DNA of 11,559 bases from Chitinophaga pinensis (lineage in GTDB: Bacteria > Bacteroidota > Bacteroidia > Flavobacteriales_D > Crocinitomicaceae), in contig CAMATR010000024.1 in assembly GCA_945861175.1 (NCBI GenBank), positions 1-11,559 on the forward strand, written 5' to 3'. A program made the translations under genes and the position numbers. Shown here one piece after another: positions 1 through 6,937 of this stretch (position 1 is the stretch's first letter; each line of letters opens with the position of its first letter). A model generated the notes under the pieces. It did no database searches, was not told the DNA's origin, and saw only the letters and a program-made list of their open reading frames with translations.

Positions 1-190
1 TGGTGGCTAACAAAATCAAAGTCCAGATTACGCTGGACAACCCACCCATGATTAAGTCATGAGAAAAATTAGTTCCATTGCTCGTAATTGCCTGGAAAAC
101 ATAGAGTGGGGAAGTACCGATATCTCCGAATACAATTCCGATGGTAATAAGTAAGCCGGCAGCCGATGCCTTGTGTGTATTTAGTGACAT
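1..190 (-). CDS. kup: Kup-family potassium uptake protein, N-terminal fragment (cut by the left edge)
   Basis: Translating the minus strand from the ATG at 188-190 gives 63 open codons that run off the left edge. Residues 18-30 read GIVFGDIGTSPLY, the signature of the first membrane helix of the KUP/HAK/KT family, and a second hydrophobic helix starts near residue 48. Known family members are inner-membrane proteins of about 620-650 residues that import K+ with protons, so roughly a tenth of the protein is visible. The gene reads in the same direction as the translation operon upstream but is separated from it by a strong terminator (250-273) and has its own promoter (205-234), so it is probably transcribed independently. 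The family call is firm; ion specificity and completeness of the rest cannot be judged here. Confidence 0.93.
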   Translation of the reverse strand, partial: MSLNTHKASAAGLLITIGIVFGDIGTSPLYVFQAITSNGTNFSHDLIMGGLSSVIWTLILLAT

Positions 191-204
191 AAAAAGTGTT
201 TGGA

Positions 205-234
205 CAAATGTACTTTAATTCGCATGAATGCAAA
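205..234 (-). promoter_or_regulatory. Bacteroidetes-type promoter of kup
   Basis: On the minus strand TTTG (plus 231-234) is followed by an 18-base spacer and TACATTTG (plus 205-212). This fits the known Bacteroidetes primary sigma consensus of TTTG at -33 and TAnnTTTG at -7. The -7 box ends 14 bases before the kup ATG, which implies a very short 5' leader. It lies between the operon terminator and kup, where a promoter is expected. Confidence 0.7.
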
Positions 235-242
235 TAAAAGTT

Positions 243-273
243 AAAAAAAAATCCCGATCTCTTGATCGGGATT
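243..273 (-). terminator. Rho-independent terminator of the thrS-infC-rpmI-rplT operon
   Basis: AATCCCGATC (250-259) and GATCGGGATT (264-273) form a perfect 10-bp stem with a TCTT loop. On the minus strand the stem is followed by an uninterrupted T-run (the A-run at plus 243-251). It lies 25 bases beyond the rplT stop codon and upstream of the kup promoter, so it separates the two transcription units. Confidence 0.9.
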
Positions 274-298
274 CATGCTATACAAAGTTGATTCTTTT

Positions 299-646
299 TT
301 ATTTTTTCACTGTATCTAAAACCGCCTTGAAAGCTTCAGGGTGGTTCAAAGCTAAATCTGCAAGAACTTTACGGTTCAATTCAATTCCGCTTTTGTGAAC
401 AGCTCCAATGAATTGAGAATAGCTCATTCCGTGCTGACGAGCACCCGCATTGATACGAGCGATCCAAAGTGAACGGAAGTTTCTTTTCTTTTGCTTACGA
501 CCTTCATAAGCATAATTTAGACCTTTTTCTACTGCGTTTTTTGCAACAGTCCAAACATTTTTTCTGCGACCAAAGTAACCTTTAGCCAGCTTCATCAAGT
601 TTTTTCTACGAGCTCTTGATGCTACGTGATTTACTGATCTTGGCAT
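299..646 (-). CDS. rplT: 50S ribosomal protein L20
   Basis: The 115-residue basic protein starts MPRSVNHVASRARRK and carries the L20 core at residues 53-70, with the conserved W61, R64 and N66 (W-I-A-R-I-N) that contact 23S rRNA. Length and ends match bacterial L20 (about 114-120 residues). L20 is an early-binding large-subunit assembly protein, and in other bacteria it represses its own operon by binding mRNA upstream of rpmI or of its own gene. Here it is the last gene of the operon, 104 bases after rpmI, with a terminator-like hairpin in that gap and the operon terminator just downstream. Confidence 0.98.
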   Translation of the reverse strand: MPRSVNHVASRARRKNLMKLAKGYFGRRKNVWTVAKNAVEKGLNYAYEGRKQKKRNFRSLWIARINAGARQHGMSYSQFIGAVHKSGIELNRKVLADLALNHPEAFKAVLDTVKK

Positions 647-664
647 AATCTTGAGTTTTTTGAT

Positions 665-689
665 AAAAAGTGCCTGCCGTGGCAGACTT
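665..689 (-). promoter_or_regulatory. Terminator-like hairpin in the rpmI-rplT intergenic region (possible attenuator)
   Basis: On the minus strand AAGTCTGC, loop CACG and GCAG-(GC)-ACTT form an 8-bp stem with a two-base bulge (plus 668-689), followed by a short T-run (plus 665-669). It lies between the rpmI stop and the rplT start, about 20 bases before the rplT ATG. Intrinsic terminators look like this, but rplT must still be expressed, so partial termination, an RNA-processing site, or an L20-sensitive structure are all possible. The function is inferred. Confidence 0.4.
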
Positions 690-750
690 AGGTACTCGTT
701 ACCGGGTTAAACAATTAATAAACCGATTGTGCTGAATCCACCGAAGTGAA

Positions 751-948
751 TTACTTCATGCACAATTGTAATTTTACATTCGACACGTCTGATTCGTGAA
801 CCAAACCAGCAGCTGTCAAATTACGCTTACGTTTCGTCGACTTCTTAGTTAAGATGTGACTTTTGAAAGCGTGCTTTCTTTTAATTTTACCGCTTCCAGT
901 GATTGTGAATCTCTTCTTTGCACTGGATTTAGTTTTCATTTTTGGCAT
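751..948 (-). CDS. rpmI: 50S ribosomal protein L35
   Basis: The product is a 65-residue, very basic protein that opens MPKMKTKSSAKKRF, the standard L35 N-terminus, followed by T-G-S-G-K-I-K-R and a lysine/arginine-rich middle (residues 18-43). Length matches bacterial L35 (about 64-66). It is a late-binding protein of the large ribosomal subunit. It lies between infC (100 bases upstream) and rplT (104 bases downstream), the usual order. Both flanking gaps are unusually roomy for a ribosomal operon and could hold translational control elements. Confidence 0.97.
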   Translation of the reverse strand: MPKMKTKSSAKKRFTITGSGKIKRKHAFKSHILTKKSTKRKRNLTAAGLVHESDVSNVKLQLCMK

Positions 949-1048
949 CTCTCTTCGTTTTTAAAGTTACCTCTGTATAGCATCTTGCAAGGTAGTTTCA
1001 ATTTGTGCTGCGCTTCCGTTTGCATGTCATCAAAAGCTACGCTTTTTC

Positions 1049-1597
1049 TTATTTTTTCTTTGGGTTGATCATAATGATCATTCGTTTCCCTTCCAATTTC
1101 GGTAGCTGTTCAACAGCACCTATATCGGCCAATTCTTGTGCAAATTTCAAAAGAAGAATTTCTCCTCTGTCCTTGAATACGATAGTTCGACCGCGGAAAA
1201 ACACATATGCTTTGACTTTGTTTCCTTCTTCCAAAAACTTGCGAGCATGTGCAAGTTTAAAGTTGAAATCATGGTCATCCGTGTTTGGTCCAAATCGAAC
1301 TTCTTTTAAAACAACTTTGCTTTGCTTCGCTTTAAGTTCCTTTTGCTTTCTTTTCTGATTGTAAAGAAACTTCCTGTAGTCCATGATCTTGCATACCGGC
1401 GGTACTGCATTTGGAGAGATTTCAACGAGGTCAAGTTCTTGTTCTTCAGCCAATCTGATTGCGTCTGAAGTTGTCATGACTTTTGGTTCTTCTCCTTCGA
1501 TTACAAGACGAATTTCACGTGACAAAATCTTCTCATTGATTTTGTGTTGTTCTGTTTCCTCTCTTCTTACAAAAGGTTTTTTAGTGTTTTTTCTCAT
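1049..1597 (-). CDS. infC: Translation initiation factor IF-3
   Basis: The 182-residue protein is full length for IF-3. It has an N-terminal domain (about residues 17-80) containing L-V-E-I-S-P-N-A (57-64), the signature K-I-M-D-Y-R-K-F-L-Y (70-79), a lysine-rich linker (81-98), and a C-terminal domain (about 99-182) with R-F-G-P-N-T-D and the closing I-N-P-K-K-K. IF-3 binds the 30S subunit, blocks 50S joining and checks the start codon. The start is ATG; the in-frame codon directly before it is TGA, so no upstream start such as the AUU used in enterobacteria is possible. The gene begins 8 bases after the thrS stop, which suggests coupled translation. Confidence 0.98.
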   Translation of the reverse strand: MRKNTKKPFVRREETEQHKINEKILSREIRLVIEGEEPKVMTTSDAIRLAEEQELDLVEISPNAVPPVCKIMDYRKFLYNQKRKQKELKAKQSKVVLKEVRFGPNTDDHDFNFKLAHARKFLEEGNKVKAYVFFRGRTIVFKDRGEILLLKFAQELADIGAVEQLPKLEGKRMIIMINPKKK

Positions 1598-1605
1598 TCA
1601 ATTTA

Positions 1606-3549
1606 TTAATCATTTATCGACAACTCATTATCTATTGTTTTTTGAACCAATGAAGCAAAATCTTCAATCTTCATCGAACCAAGATCTCCAACTCCACGCT
1701 GACGGACAGATACTTGAGCATTTTCTGCTTCTTTCTCGCCAACAATCAACATGAATGGGGTTTTCTTGAGTTCCGCATCTCTGATTTTTTTACCAATCTT
1801 TTCGTTCCGGTCGTCAACAAAGCCGCGAATATCGTAATTATTTAGCAAATCTGAAAGTTTTTCTGCATAGTCGTTGAATTTCTCGGAGATTGGCATAATT
1901 GAAAATTGTTCTGATGACAGCCATAATGGAAAGTCCCCAGCGCAATGCTCAAGTAAAACCGCAACAAATCGCTCCATAGATCCGAAAGGTGCGCGGTGAA
2001 TCATTACTGGTCGATGCTTTTGGTTGTCAGCACCTGTGTACTCAAGTTCAAAGCGTTCAGGTAAGTTGTAATCAACCTGAATTGTGCCAAGTTGCCATTC
2101 TCTTCCTATGGCATCCTGTACCATGAAGTCAAGTTTTGGTCCATAAAAAGCTGCTTCTCCATATTCAACAACGGTTGTCAACTCTTTTTCAGCTGCAGCC
2201 TCAATAATAGCTCTTTCAGCTTTTTCCCAATTTTCATCACTGCCGATATACTTGGCAGAATTTTCTTTATCTCGCAATGAAATTTGGGCTTTAAAATTCT
2301 GAAAGTTAAGTGTCTTAAAAATATATAAAACGAGATCAATAACCTTTTTAAATTCATCTTTAACTTGCTCTTGCATGCAGAAAATGTGAGCATCATCCTG
2401 AGTAAAGCCCCTTACTCTAGTCAAACCATGCAATTCCCCAGATTGTTCGTAACGATACACTGTTCCAAATTCCGCAAAACGAATAGGCAGATCTTTGTAA
2501 GATCTTGGTTTTGATTTGAATATCTCACAATGGTGGGGGCAGTTCATTGGTTTTAGAAAGAATTCTTCATTGGCATCCGGTGTGCGAATTGGCTGGAAAG
2601 AATCCGCACCATATTTAGCATAATGTCCTGAAGTAACATATAAATCTTTGTGCCCGATATGCGGAGTAATTACCTGTTCATAGCCCGATTTTCTTTGTGC
2701 TTTTTTCAGGAAATTCTCTAATCGTTCTCTTAAAGCAGCACCTTTTGGCAGCCATAGCGGAAGTCCTTGACCTACTTTTTGAGAAAAGGTAAATAGTTCA
2801 AGTTCTTTGCCTAATTTTCTATGGTCTCTGCGTTTTGCTTCCTCAAGTTTTTCTAAGTGTTCATCTAGTTCAGACTGTTTTGGGAAAGTTACACCGTAGA
2901 TTCGTGTGAGTTGTTTATTTTTTTCATCACCTCTCCAATAGGCTCCAGCAATTGCGGTTAGTTTCACTGCTTTGATAAATCCAGTATCTGGAATATGTGG
3001 GCCACGACAAAGGTCGGTGAAATTACCTTGTGTATAGAAAGTGATATGTCCGTCATCTAAACCTTCTAAAAGTTCTAGTTTGTATGGATCAGCCTTTTCG
3101 GTGAAAAAAGAGATTGCTTCTTTTTTACTGATTTCTGTTCGAATGAATTGGTTTTTCAATTTCGCCAATTCTTTCATTTTTTGTTCGATTTTCTCAAGAT
3201 CTTTCTCTGAAATGGAGTATTGCATAAGATCCACATCGTAGTAGAAACCACTATTAATTGGTGGGCCAATGGCAAGTTTGATACCGGGATAATGAAATTC
3301 AAGTGCCTCAGCCATTAAGTGAGCGGAAGAGTGCCACATTGTTGATTTTCCTTCTGTATCGTTCCAAGTTAATAATTGAAGTGTTGAATCTTCAATGATC
3401 TCACGATTTGCATCAATCACCTGATCATTTACTTTTGCTGCAAGGACATTTCTTGCTAAACCTTCTGAAATACTCTTTGCGACATCGAAGGAAGAAGTTC
3501 CTTTTGGGAATTCTTTAACTGAGCCATCGGGAAGGGTAATCTTGATCAT
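1606..3549 (-). CDS. thrS: Threonyl-tRNA synthetase
   Basis: This 647-residue cytoplasmic enzyme charges tRNA-Thr with threonine using ATP. In order it has a TGS domain (about 1-62); the editing domain with H73 and H77 (H-S-S-A-H) and D179, C181 and H185, all at or within one residue of the Escherichia coli positions as I recall them; a class II catalytic core (about 245-540) with zinc ligands C337 (M-N-C-P-H-H), H388 (D-D-A-H) and H518, and motif 3 around P-F-G-S-M-E-R-F (521-528); and a C-terminal anticodon-binding domain (about 545-647). Every expected catalytic, editing and metal-binding residue is present. It is the first gene of the operon with infC, rpmI and rplT. The leader is only about 20-40 bases, too short for a T-box or an extended operator like that of E. 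coli thrS. Confidence 0.98.
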   Translation of the reverse strand: MIKITLPDGSVKEFPKGTSSFDVAKSISEGLARNVLAAKVNDQVIDANREIIEDSTLQLLTWNDTEGKSTMWHSSAHLMAEALEFHYPGIKLAIGPPINSGFYYDVDLMQYSISEKDLEKIEQKMKELAKLKNQFIRTEISKKEAISFFTEKADPYKLELLEGLDDGHITFYTQGNFTDLCRGPHIPDTGFIKAVKLTAIAGAYWRGDEKNKQLTRIYGVTFPKQSELDEHLEKLEEAKRRDHRKLGKELELFTFSQKVGQGLPLWLPKGAALRERLENFLKKAQRKSGYEQVITPHIGHKDLYVTSGHYAKYGADSFQPIRTPDANEEFFLKPMNCPHHCEIFKSKPRSYKDLPIRFAEFGTVYRYEQSGELHGLTRVRGFTQDDAHIFCMQEQVKDEFKKVIDLVLYIFKTLNFQNFKAQISLRDKENSAKYIGSDENWEKAERAIIEAAAEKELTTVVEYGEAAFYGPKLDFMVQDAIGREWQLGTIQVDYNLPERFELEYTGADNQKHRPVMIHRAPFGSMERFVAVLLEHCAGDFPLWLSSEQFSIMPISEKFNDYAEKLSDLLNNYDIRGFVDDRNEKIGKKIRDAELKKTPFMLIVGEKEAENAQVSVRQRGVGDLGSMKIEDFASLVQKTIDNELSIND

Positions 3550-3569
3550 TTTTTTAAAATTTAATGTGC

Positions 3570-3577
3570 CAAAGATA
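3570..3577 (-). promoter_or_regulatory. Candidate -7 box of the thrS operon promoter
   Basis: The minus strand reads TATCTTTG, an exact match to the Bacteroidetes -7 consensus TAnnTTTG, 20 bases before the thrS ATG. No clear TTTG -33 element lies at the expected spacing, so this is weaker than the kup promoter. Confidence 0.5.
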
Positions 3578-3599
3578 GTTATTCGTTCTTAATGTATAG

Positions 3600-3629
3600 T
3601 TTGATTTTCTTTTCTGTTCGATAGATTTT
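3600..3629 (+). promoter_or_regulatory. Candidate comEC promoter
   Basis: TTTG (3600-3603) is followed by an 18-base spacer and TAGATTTT (3622-3629), which matches seven of eight positions of TAnnTTTG. The spacing equals that of the kup promoter in this window. It would give a leader of about 35 bases to the ATG at 3671, and it diverges from the thrS promoter in the same intergenic region. Confidence 0.45.
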
Positions 3630-3670
3630 AAGCGAAAATCAAAGAAAAAACCTTTCATTTGCTATGGATC

Positions 3671-5656
3671 ATGAATTTCACTGAAAAAATAGATTTCCGA
3701 TTCTTTAAAAGACCATTTCTTACAATGGCGTTGGCTCTGTTTTGCGGTATCCTTTTAGGATTCGATTTATCAGAGTATCACTTATTTTTTCCTATTTCGA
3801 TTTCGCTTGCTACCCTTTCGGTAATTTGTCTTTTGTTGTATTATTTTCTAAAGGTTAAATTGTTCTTGCCGTTCACATTTATTACTTTTCTTCTTGTCGG
3901 TTTTTTATTGATATCTGATCGTGTTGGTATCAGTGAAACAGATCGGTTTGAAAAGGAGTATTCAGCAGATAATACATTGATAGTTGAATTATCTGCTATA
4001 GATCAAAATAATAGAGAGTGGCGAAAAATGACAGGTATAATAAGGGATTTGAAGGATGATGTGTCAAAAGTATCCGTCAACGTACCTATTGTTTTATATA
4101 TTCAAACAGAAGGTTTTTTGTTGGCTAAGGGCGATATAATTGCTACCGTATCTCAAGTTGAAAAAATAAAAAACGCTAAAAATCCCGGGGAGTTTAATAC
4201 TGAATATTTTTGGCGGTCAAAAGGGGTGAAATACATGACTTTTGTAGGTGCGGATGAGTTCAAGGTACTACGACATATTCAGCAAGGTTTTTTTGCTGAT
4301 AAACTCGATCAAACAAGTAATTATTTAAAGTCTGCGCTAACTGAAAATTTGAAGGGGGATGAATTGGCTATTGCCCTAGCATTGATTCTTGGAGATAAAA
4401 CATTGTTAGATATTGAAGTTAAAAATAGTTTTACGAATACGGGAGCAATGCATATTTTGGCTGTATCGGGTTTACATGTTGGAATAATTATGCAAATTCT
4501 CATGTTCTTCCTTGGGCGTTTCCCAAAATTGATTAGCCGCAAATCTGCTGTGATAATTGTTGTTGTCATTATTTGGATTTATGCTATTTTAACTGGACTT
4601 TCAGCTTCTGTGCTCAGAGCAGTTTTTATGTTTTCTGTTCTTGTATTATCCCAATTAACAGAGCGTAATTACGATGCAATTAACACCTTATTTTTTACAG
4701 GATTTGCCTTGTGTTTATGGGATCCATTTACTTTGTTTGATATTGGTTTTCAGTTGTCTTTCATGGCTATGTTTGGCATTTTTTTATTTTATAAGCCAAT
4801 TGAAAAATGGATCTTCTTTGAAAATAAATGGTTGTTAAAGATTTGGCAAGGAACAGCTATAGGTTTTGCTGCCCAGTTAATGACAACACCCTTGTCATTA
4901 TATTATTTTCATCAATTCCCTAACTATTTTGTCTTGACTAATATAGGATTGATGGCATCAAGCGGAATCATTTTAGGAGCGGGAATTTTTATTTTTGCCT
5001 TCAAATGGCTCCGTCCACTGGCAAAACTAACGGGAATGGTATTGACTGTTTCAATTTTTTTATCCTTGGGTTTTATAAGATGGGTAGAAGATTTACCGGG
5101 TGGTGTAGCTTATGGTTTTGAACTATCCCTGCATATGGTTCTTTTAATGGCGATTGCCATTTTATTGCTATTTAAAGGCTCAACTAATAAAAAATGGACG
5201 TTAATTCTTTCTTGTTCGAGCATGCTACTTATTGGCTCAAGTGTTTATAATCGCTATATGAATTTACGTTTGAATGAATTTTGTGTGCTGAACCTAAAAA
5301 AGCCAGCATTTATTATTAAAGAAGGGGGAGATATCCTATGTTTTTATGATGCTGATAAAGATGATTTCGAGAAAATACAATTCGCTGTTGAAAGTTACAG
5401 TAAGCTTTATCCAGGAGATATCAGGTATTTTTCACTAGATAAAAATTGGTTATTGAATAATTCCACTTTCAAGATTCAGGTTGAAAACAGAAATGATTCT
5501 AAATTGATTTCAATTAATGATAAGAACTATACATTGATTCTTCGAAATACATTCGATTCTAACCCACTAAATAAGGCAACATTGATCGCTATGCCTTGGG
5601 TGAAAATTGAAGCTGATCACAATCTGATAAGTGGTGCATTTCGATCATTGATTTAA
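3671..5656 (+). CDS. comEC: ComEC/Rec2-family DNA uptake channel, without metallo-beta-lactamase domain
   Basis: This polytopic inner-membrane protein is probably the channel that carries single-stranded DNA into the cytoplasm during natural transformation. From the ATG at 3671 (661 residues) it has N-terminal membrane helices (about 16-85), a soluble segment with the K-N-P-G-E-F-N motif (170-176), and the competence domain (about 230-505) with L-A-V-S-G-L-H-V-G (263-271), L-T-G-L-S-A-S-V-L-R-A and D-I-G-F-Q-L-S-F. The last 130 residues are soluble and contain no H-x-H-x-D-H metal motif, so the C-terminal beta-lactamase-like nuclease domain of the Bacillus form is absent or degenerate. The open frame also has a TTG at 3659 that would add four residues (M-L-W-I); ATG is preferred. 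The gene is alone between a divergent promoter and a shared terminator. Whether the organism is transformable is unknown. Confidence 0.92.
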   Translation: MNFTEKIDFRFFKRPFLTMALALFCGILLGFDLSEYHLFFPISISLATLSVICLLLYYFLKVKLFLPFTFITFLLVGFLLISDRVGISETDRFEKEYSADNTLIVELSAIDQNNREWRKMTGIIRDLKDDVSKVSVNVPIVLYIQTEGFLLAKGDIIATVSQVEKIKNAKNPGEFNTEYFWRSKGVKYMTFVGADEFKVLRHIQQGFFADKLDQTSNYLKSALTENLKGDELAIALALILGDKTLLDIEVKNSFTNTGAMHILAVSGLHVGIIMQILMFFLGRFPKLISRKSAVIIVVVIIWIYAILTGLSASVLRAVFMFSVLVLSQLTERNYDAINTLFFTGFALCLWDPFTLFDIGFQLSFMAMFGIFLFYKPIEKWIFFENKWLLKIWQGTAIGFAAQLMTTPLSLYYFHQFPNYFVLTNIGLMASSGIILGAGIFIFAFKWLRPLAKLTGMVLTVSIFLSLGFIRWVEDLPGGVAYGFELSLHMVLLMAIAILLLFKGSTNKKWTLILSCSSMLLIGSSVYNRYMNLRLNEFCVLNLKKPAFIIKEGGDILCFYDADKDDFEKIQFAVESYSKLYPGDIRYFSLDKNWLLNNSTFKIQVENRNDSKLISINDKNYTLILRNTFDSNPLNKATLIAMPWVKIEADHNLISGAFRSLI

Positions 5657-5686
5657 AAAAAAAGCCCGAGAGTATCGGGCTTTTTT
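5655..5686. terminator. Bidirectional terminator between comEC and dnaN
   Basis: GCCCGA (5664-5669), loop GAGTA and TCGGGC (5675-5680) form a GC-rich stem. It is flanked by an A-run (5655-5663) and a T-run (5681-5686), so the stem extends with A-T pairs and works in both directions. It starts at the comEC stop codon and lies 23 bases beyond the dnaN stop, serving the two convergent genes. Confidence 0.9.
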
Positions 5687-5708
5687 AATATTAATTATTT
5701 CTAAAGAA

Positions 5709-6827
5709 TTATCGATTCAACATAACAGGCATAACCAACATCAATACATCTTCACTTTCGTTGTCTTTTACTGCAGGCATTAATAATCCGGCACGGGAAG
5801 GTTCACTCATTTCTAAACGAACTTCTGCTGTGTCGATGTTGATCAACATTTCCATTAGGAAACGTGAATTGAAACCAATTTCCATATCGTCACCATTATA
5901 GTTGCATGTCAAACGTTCGTTTGCTTCATTTGCAAAATCAACATCTTCAGCAGACAAAGAGAGTTCAGAACCCACTAATTTTAACTTAACTTGATGTGTC
6001 GTTTTGTTGGCAAAAATTGAAACACGTTTAATTGAACTTAAGAATTGTAATCTGTCAATCGTTAAAACATTTGGATTTTCTTTTGGAATTACAGCTTCGT
6101 AATTTGGATATTTTCCATCAATCAATCTACAAATTAACACTAGGTCATTGAATTTAAATACAGCATTCGATTCATTATATTCAATAACAACTTCTTCTTT
6201 ACCACTTAAATTTGATTTCAGCAGATTCAAAGGTTTTTTAGGAAGGATGAATGCAGAGCTTCCGGTTGCTTGGGAGTCTGTTCGTCTGTAGCGAACCAAT
6301 TTATGAGCATCTGTAGCAACGAAGATTATATCTTCTGGGCTGAATTGACAAAAAACACCGCTCATTACGGGTCTTAACTCATCGTTTCCAGTTGCAAAAA
6401 GTGTTTTATTGATGGCTTTAGATATAATCTCGCCGGAAACTTTTATAGTGTTAGCATTAGCTATTTCAGGGCTCCTTGGGAAGTCTTCACCGTTGTATCC
6501 GACCATTTTCGATTTTCCATTATCATATGCAATTTCTACAGCGAAAGTTGTCTTATCAACAAGGAAAGTACAAGGCTGATCCGGTAAATTTTTAAGAGCT
6601 TCAAGTAAAATTTTGGCTGGTATAGCTATTTTACCAGTTTCATTGGCTTCTACGTCAAAATTTGTTCGAATAGTAGTTTCTAAGTCTGAAGCAGAGACGG
6701 TCATTTTACCTTCGCTAATTTCAAATAAGAAATTATCTAAAATTGGCAAGGTATTACTTGTACTAAGTACCCCTGAAATACTTTGTAAATGCTTTAGTAA
6801 CGTAGAACTCGAAATAATGAAATTCAT
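5709..6827 (-). CDS. dnaN: DNA polymerase III beta subunit (sliding clamp)
   Basis: The 372-residue protein matches the usual clamp length (366-378). Three repeated clamp domains can be placed at about 1-120, 130-245 and 247-372. Typical segments are L-P-I-L-D-N-F-L-F-E near residues 27-36, F-V-A-T-D-A-H-K-L (the conserved A-T-D-x-H/T-R-L-like motif of the second domain) and the C-terminal end L-V-M-P-V-M-L-N-R, related to the family's usual M-P-M-R-L tail. As a dimeric ring it holds the replicase on DNA. In many bacteria dnaN sits beside dnaA; here it follows the gld cluster instead. Its promoter region is the 110-base gap upstream, and it ends at the terminator shared with comEC. Confidence 0.97.
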   Translation of the reverse strand: MNFIISSSTLLKHLQSISGVLSTSNTLPILDNFLFEISEGKMTVSASDLETTIRTNFDVEANETGKIAIPAKILLEALKNLPDQPCTFLVDKTTFAVEIAYDNGKSKMVGYNGEDFPRSPEIANANTIKVSGEIISKAINKTLFATGNDELRPVMSGVFCQFSPEDIIFVATDAHKLVRYRRTDSQATGSSAFILPKKPLNLLKSNLSGKEEVVIEYNESNAVFKFNDLVLICRLIDGKYPNYEAVIPKENPNVLTIDRLQFLSSIKRVSIFANKTTHQVKLKLVGSELSLSAEDVDFANEANERLTCNYNGDDMEIGFNSRFLMEMLINIDTAEVRLEMSEPSRAGLLMPAVKDNESEDVLMLVMPVMLNR

Positions 6828-6845
6828 GTATCTTAAAATTTAGTT

Positions 6846-6853
6846 CAAATCTA
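6846..6853 (-). promoter_or_regulatory. Candidate -7 box of the dnaN promoter
   Basis: The minus strand reads TAGATTTG, an exact match to TAnnTTTG, 18 bases before the dnaN ATG. I find no TTTG or TTG at the -33 spacing, so strength and exact use are uncertain; transcription from the gldF operon could also reach dnaN because no clear terminator precedes it. Confidence 0.4.
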
Positions 6854-6937
6854 GTGAATGAGCCTTAAATTGACTTTTCTTACGGCTTGTTTTTTTAAGT
6901 ATTTATCAACAATTTTTAACCAAAGGATAACTTGGTT

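Noticed and set aside
856..1754. Plus-strand open frames (856-1068, 1005-1358, 1383-1754) opposite rpmI, infC and the end of thrS
   Set aside because: They lie antisense to well-identified conserved genes, have no recognisable domain, and their composition is what the reverse complement of those genes would give.
2092..3241. Small frames inside thrS on both strands (2092-2280 plus, 2178-2396 minus, 3041-3241 plus)
   Set aside because: thrS is intact with every catalytic residue present; these are out-of-frame shadows without support.
3596..3604. TATAGTTTG as a plus-strand -7 box for comEC
   Set aside because: It has three bases rather than two between TA and TTTG, and no -33 element; the TTTG-N18-TAGATTTT arrangement a little downstream fits better.
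3659..3670. TTG at 3659 as the comEC start
   Set aside because: It adds only M-L-W-I before an ATG that begins a typical N-terminus, and has no ribosome-binding sequence. It cannot be fully excluded.
6918..6937. Inverted repeat AACCAAAG / CTTGGTT just after the DUF4340 stop
   Set aside because: It could be read as a terminator, but on the minus strand it is followed by an A-run rather than a T-run, and the stem has a bulge. On the plus strand, where a T-rich tail exists, no gene ends.
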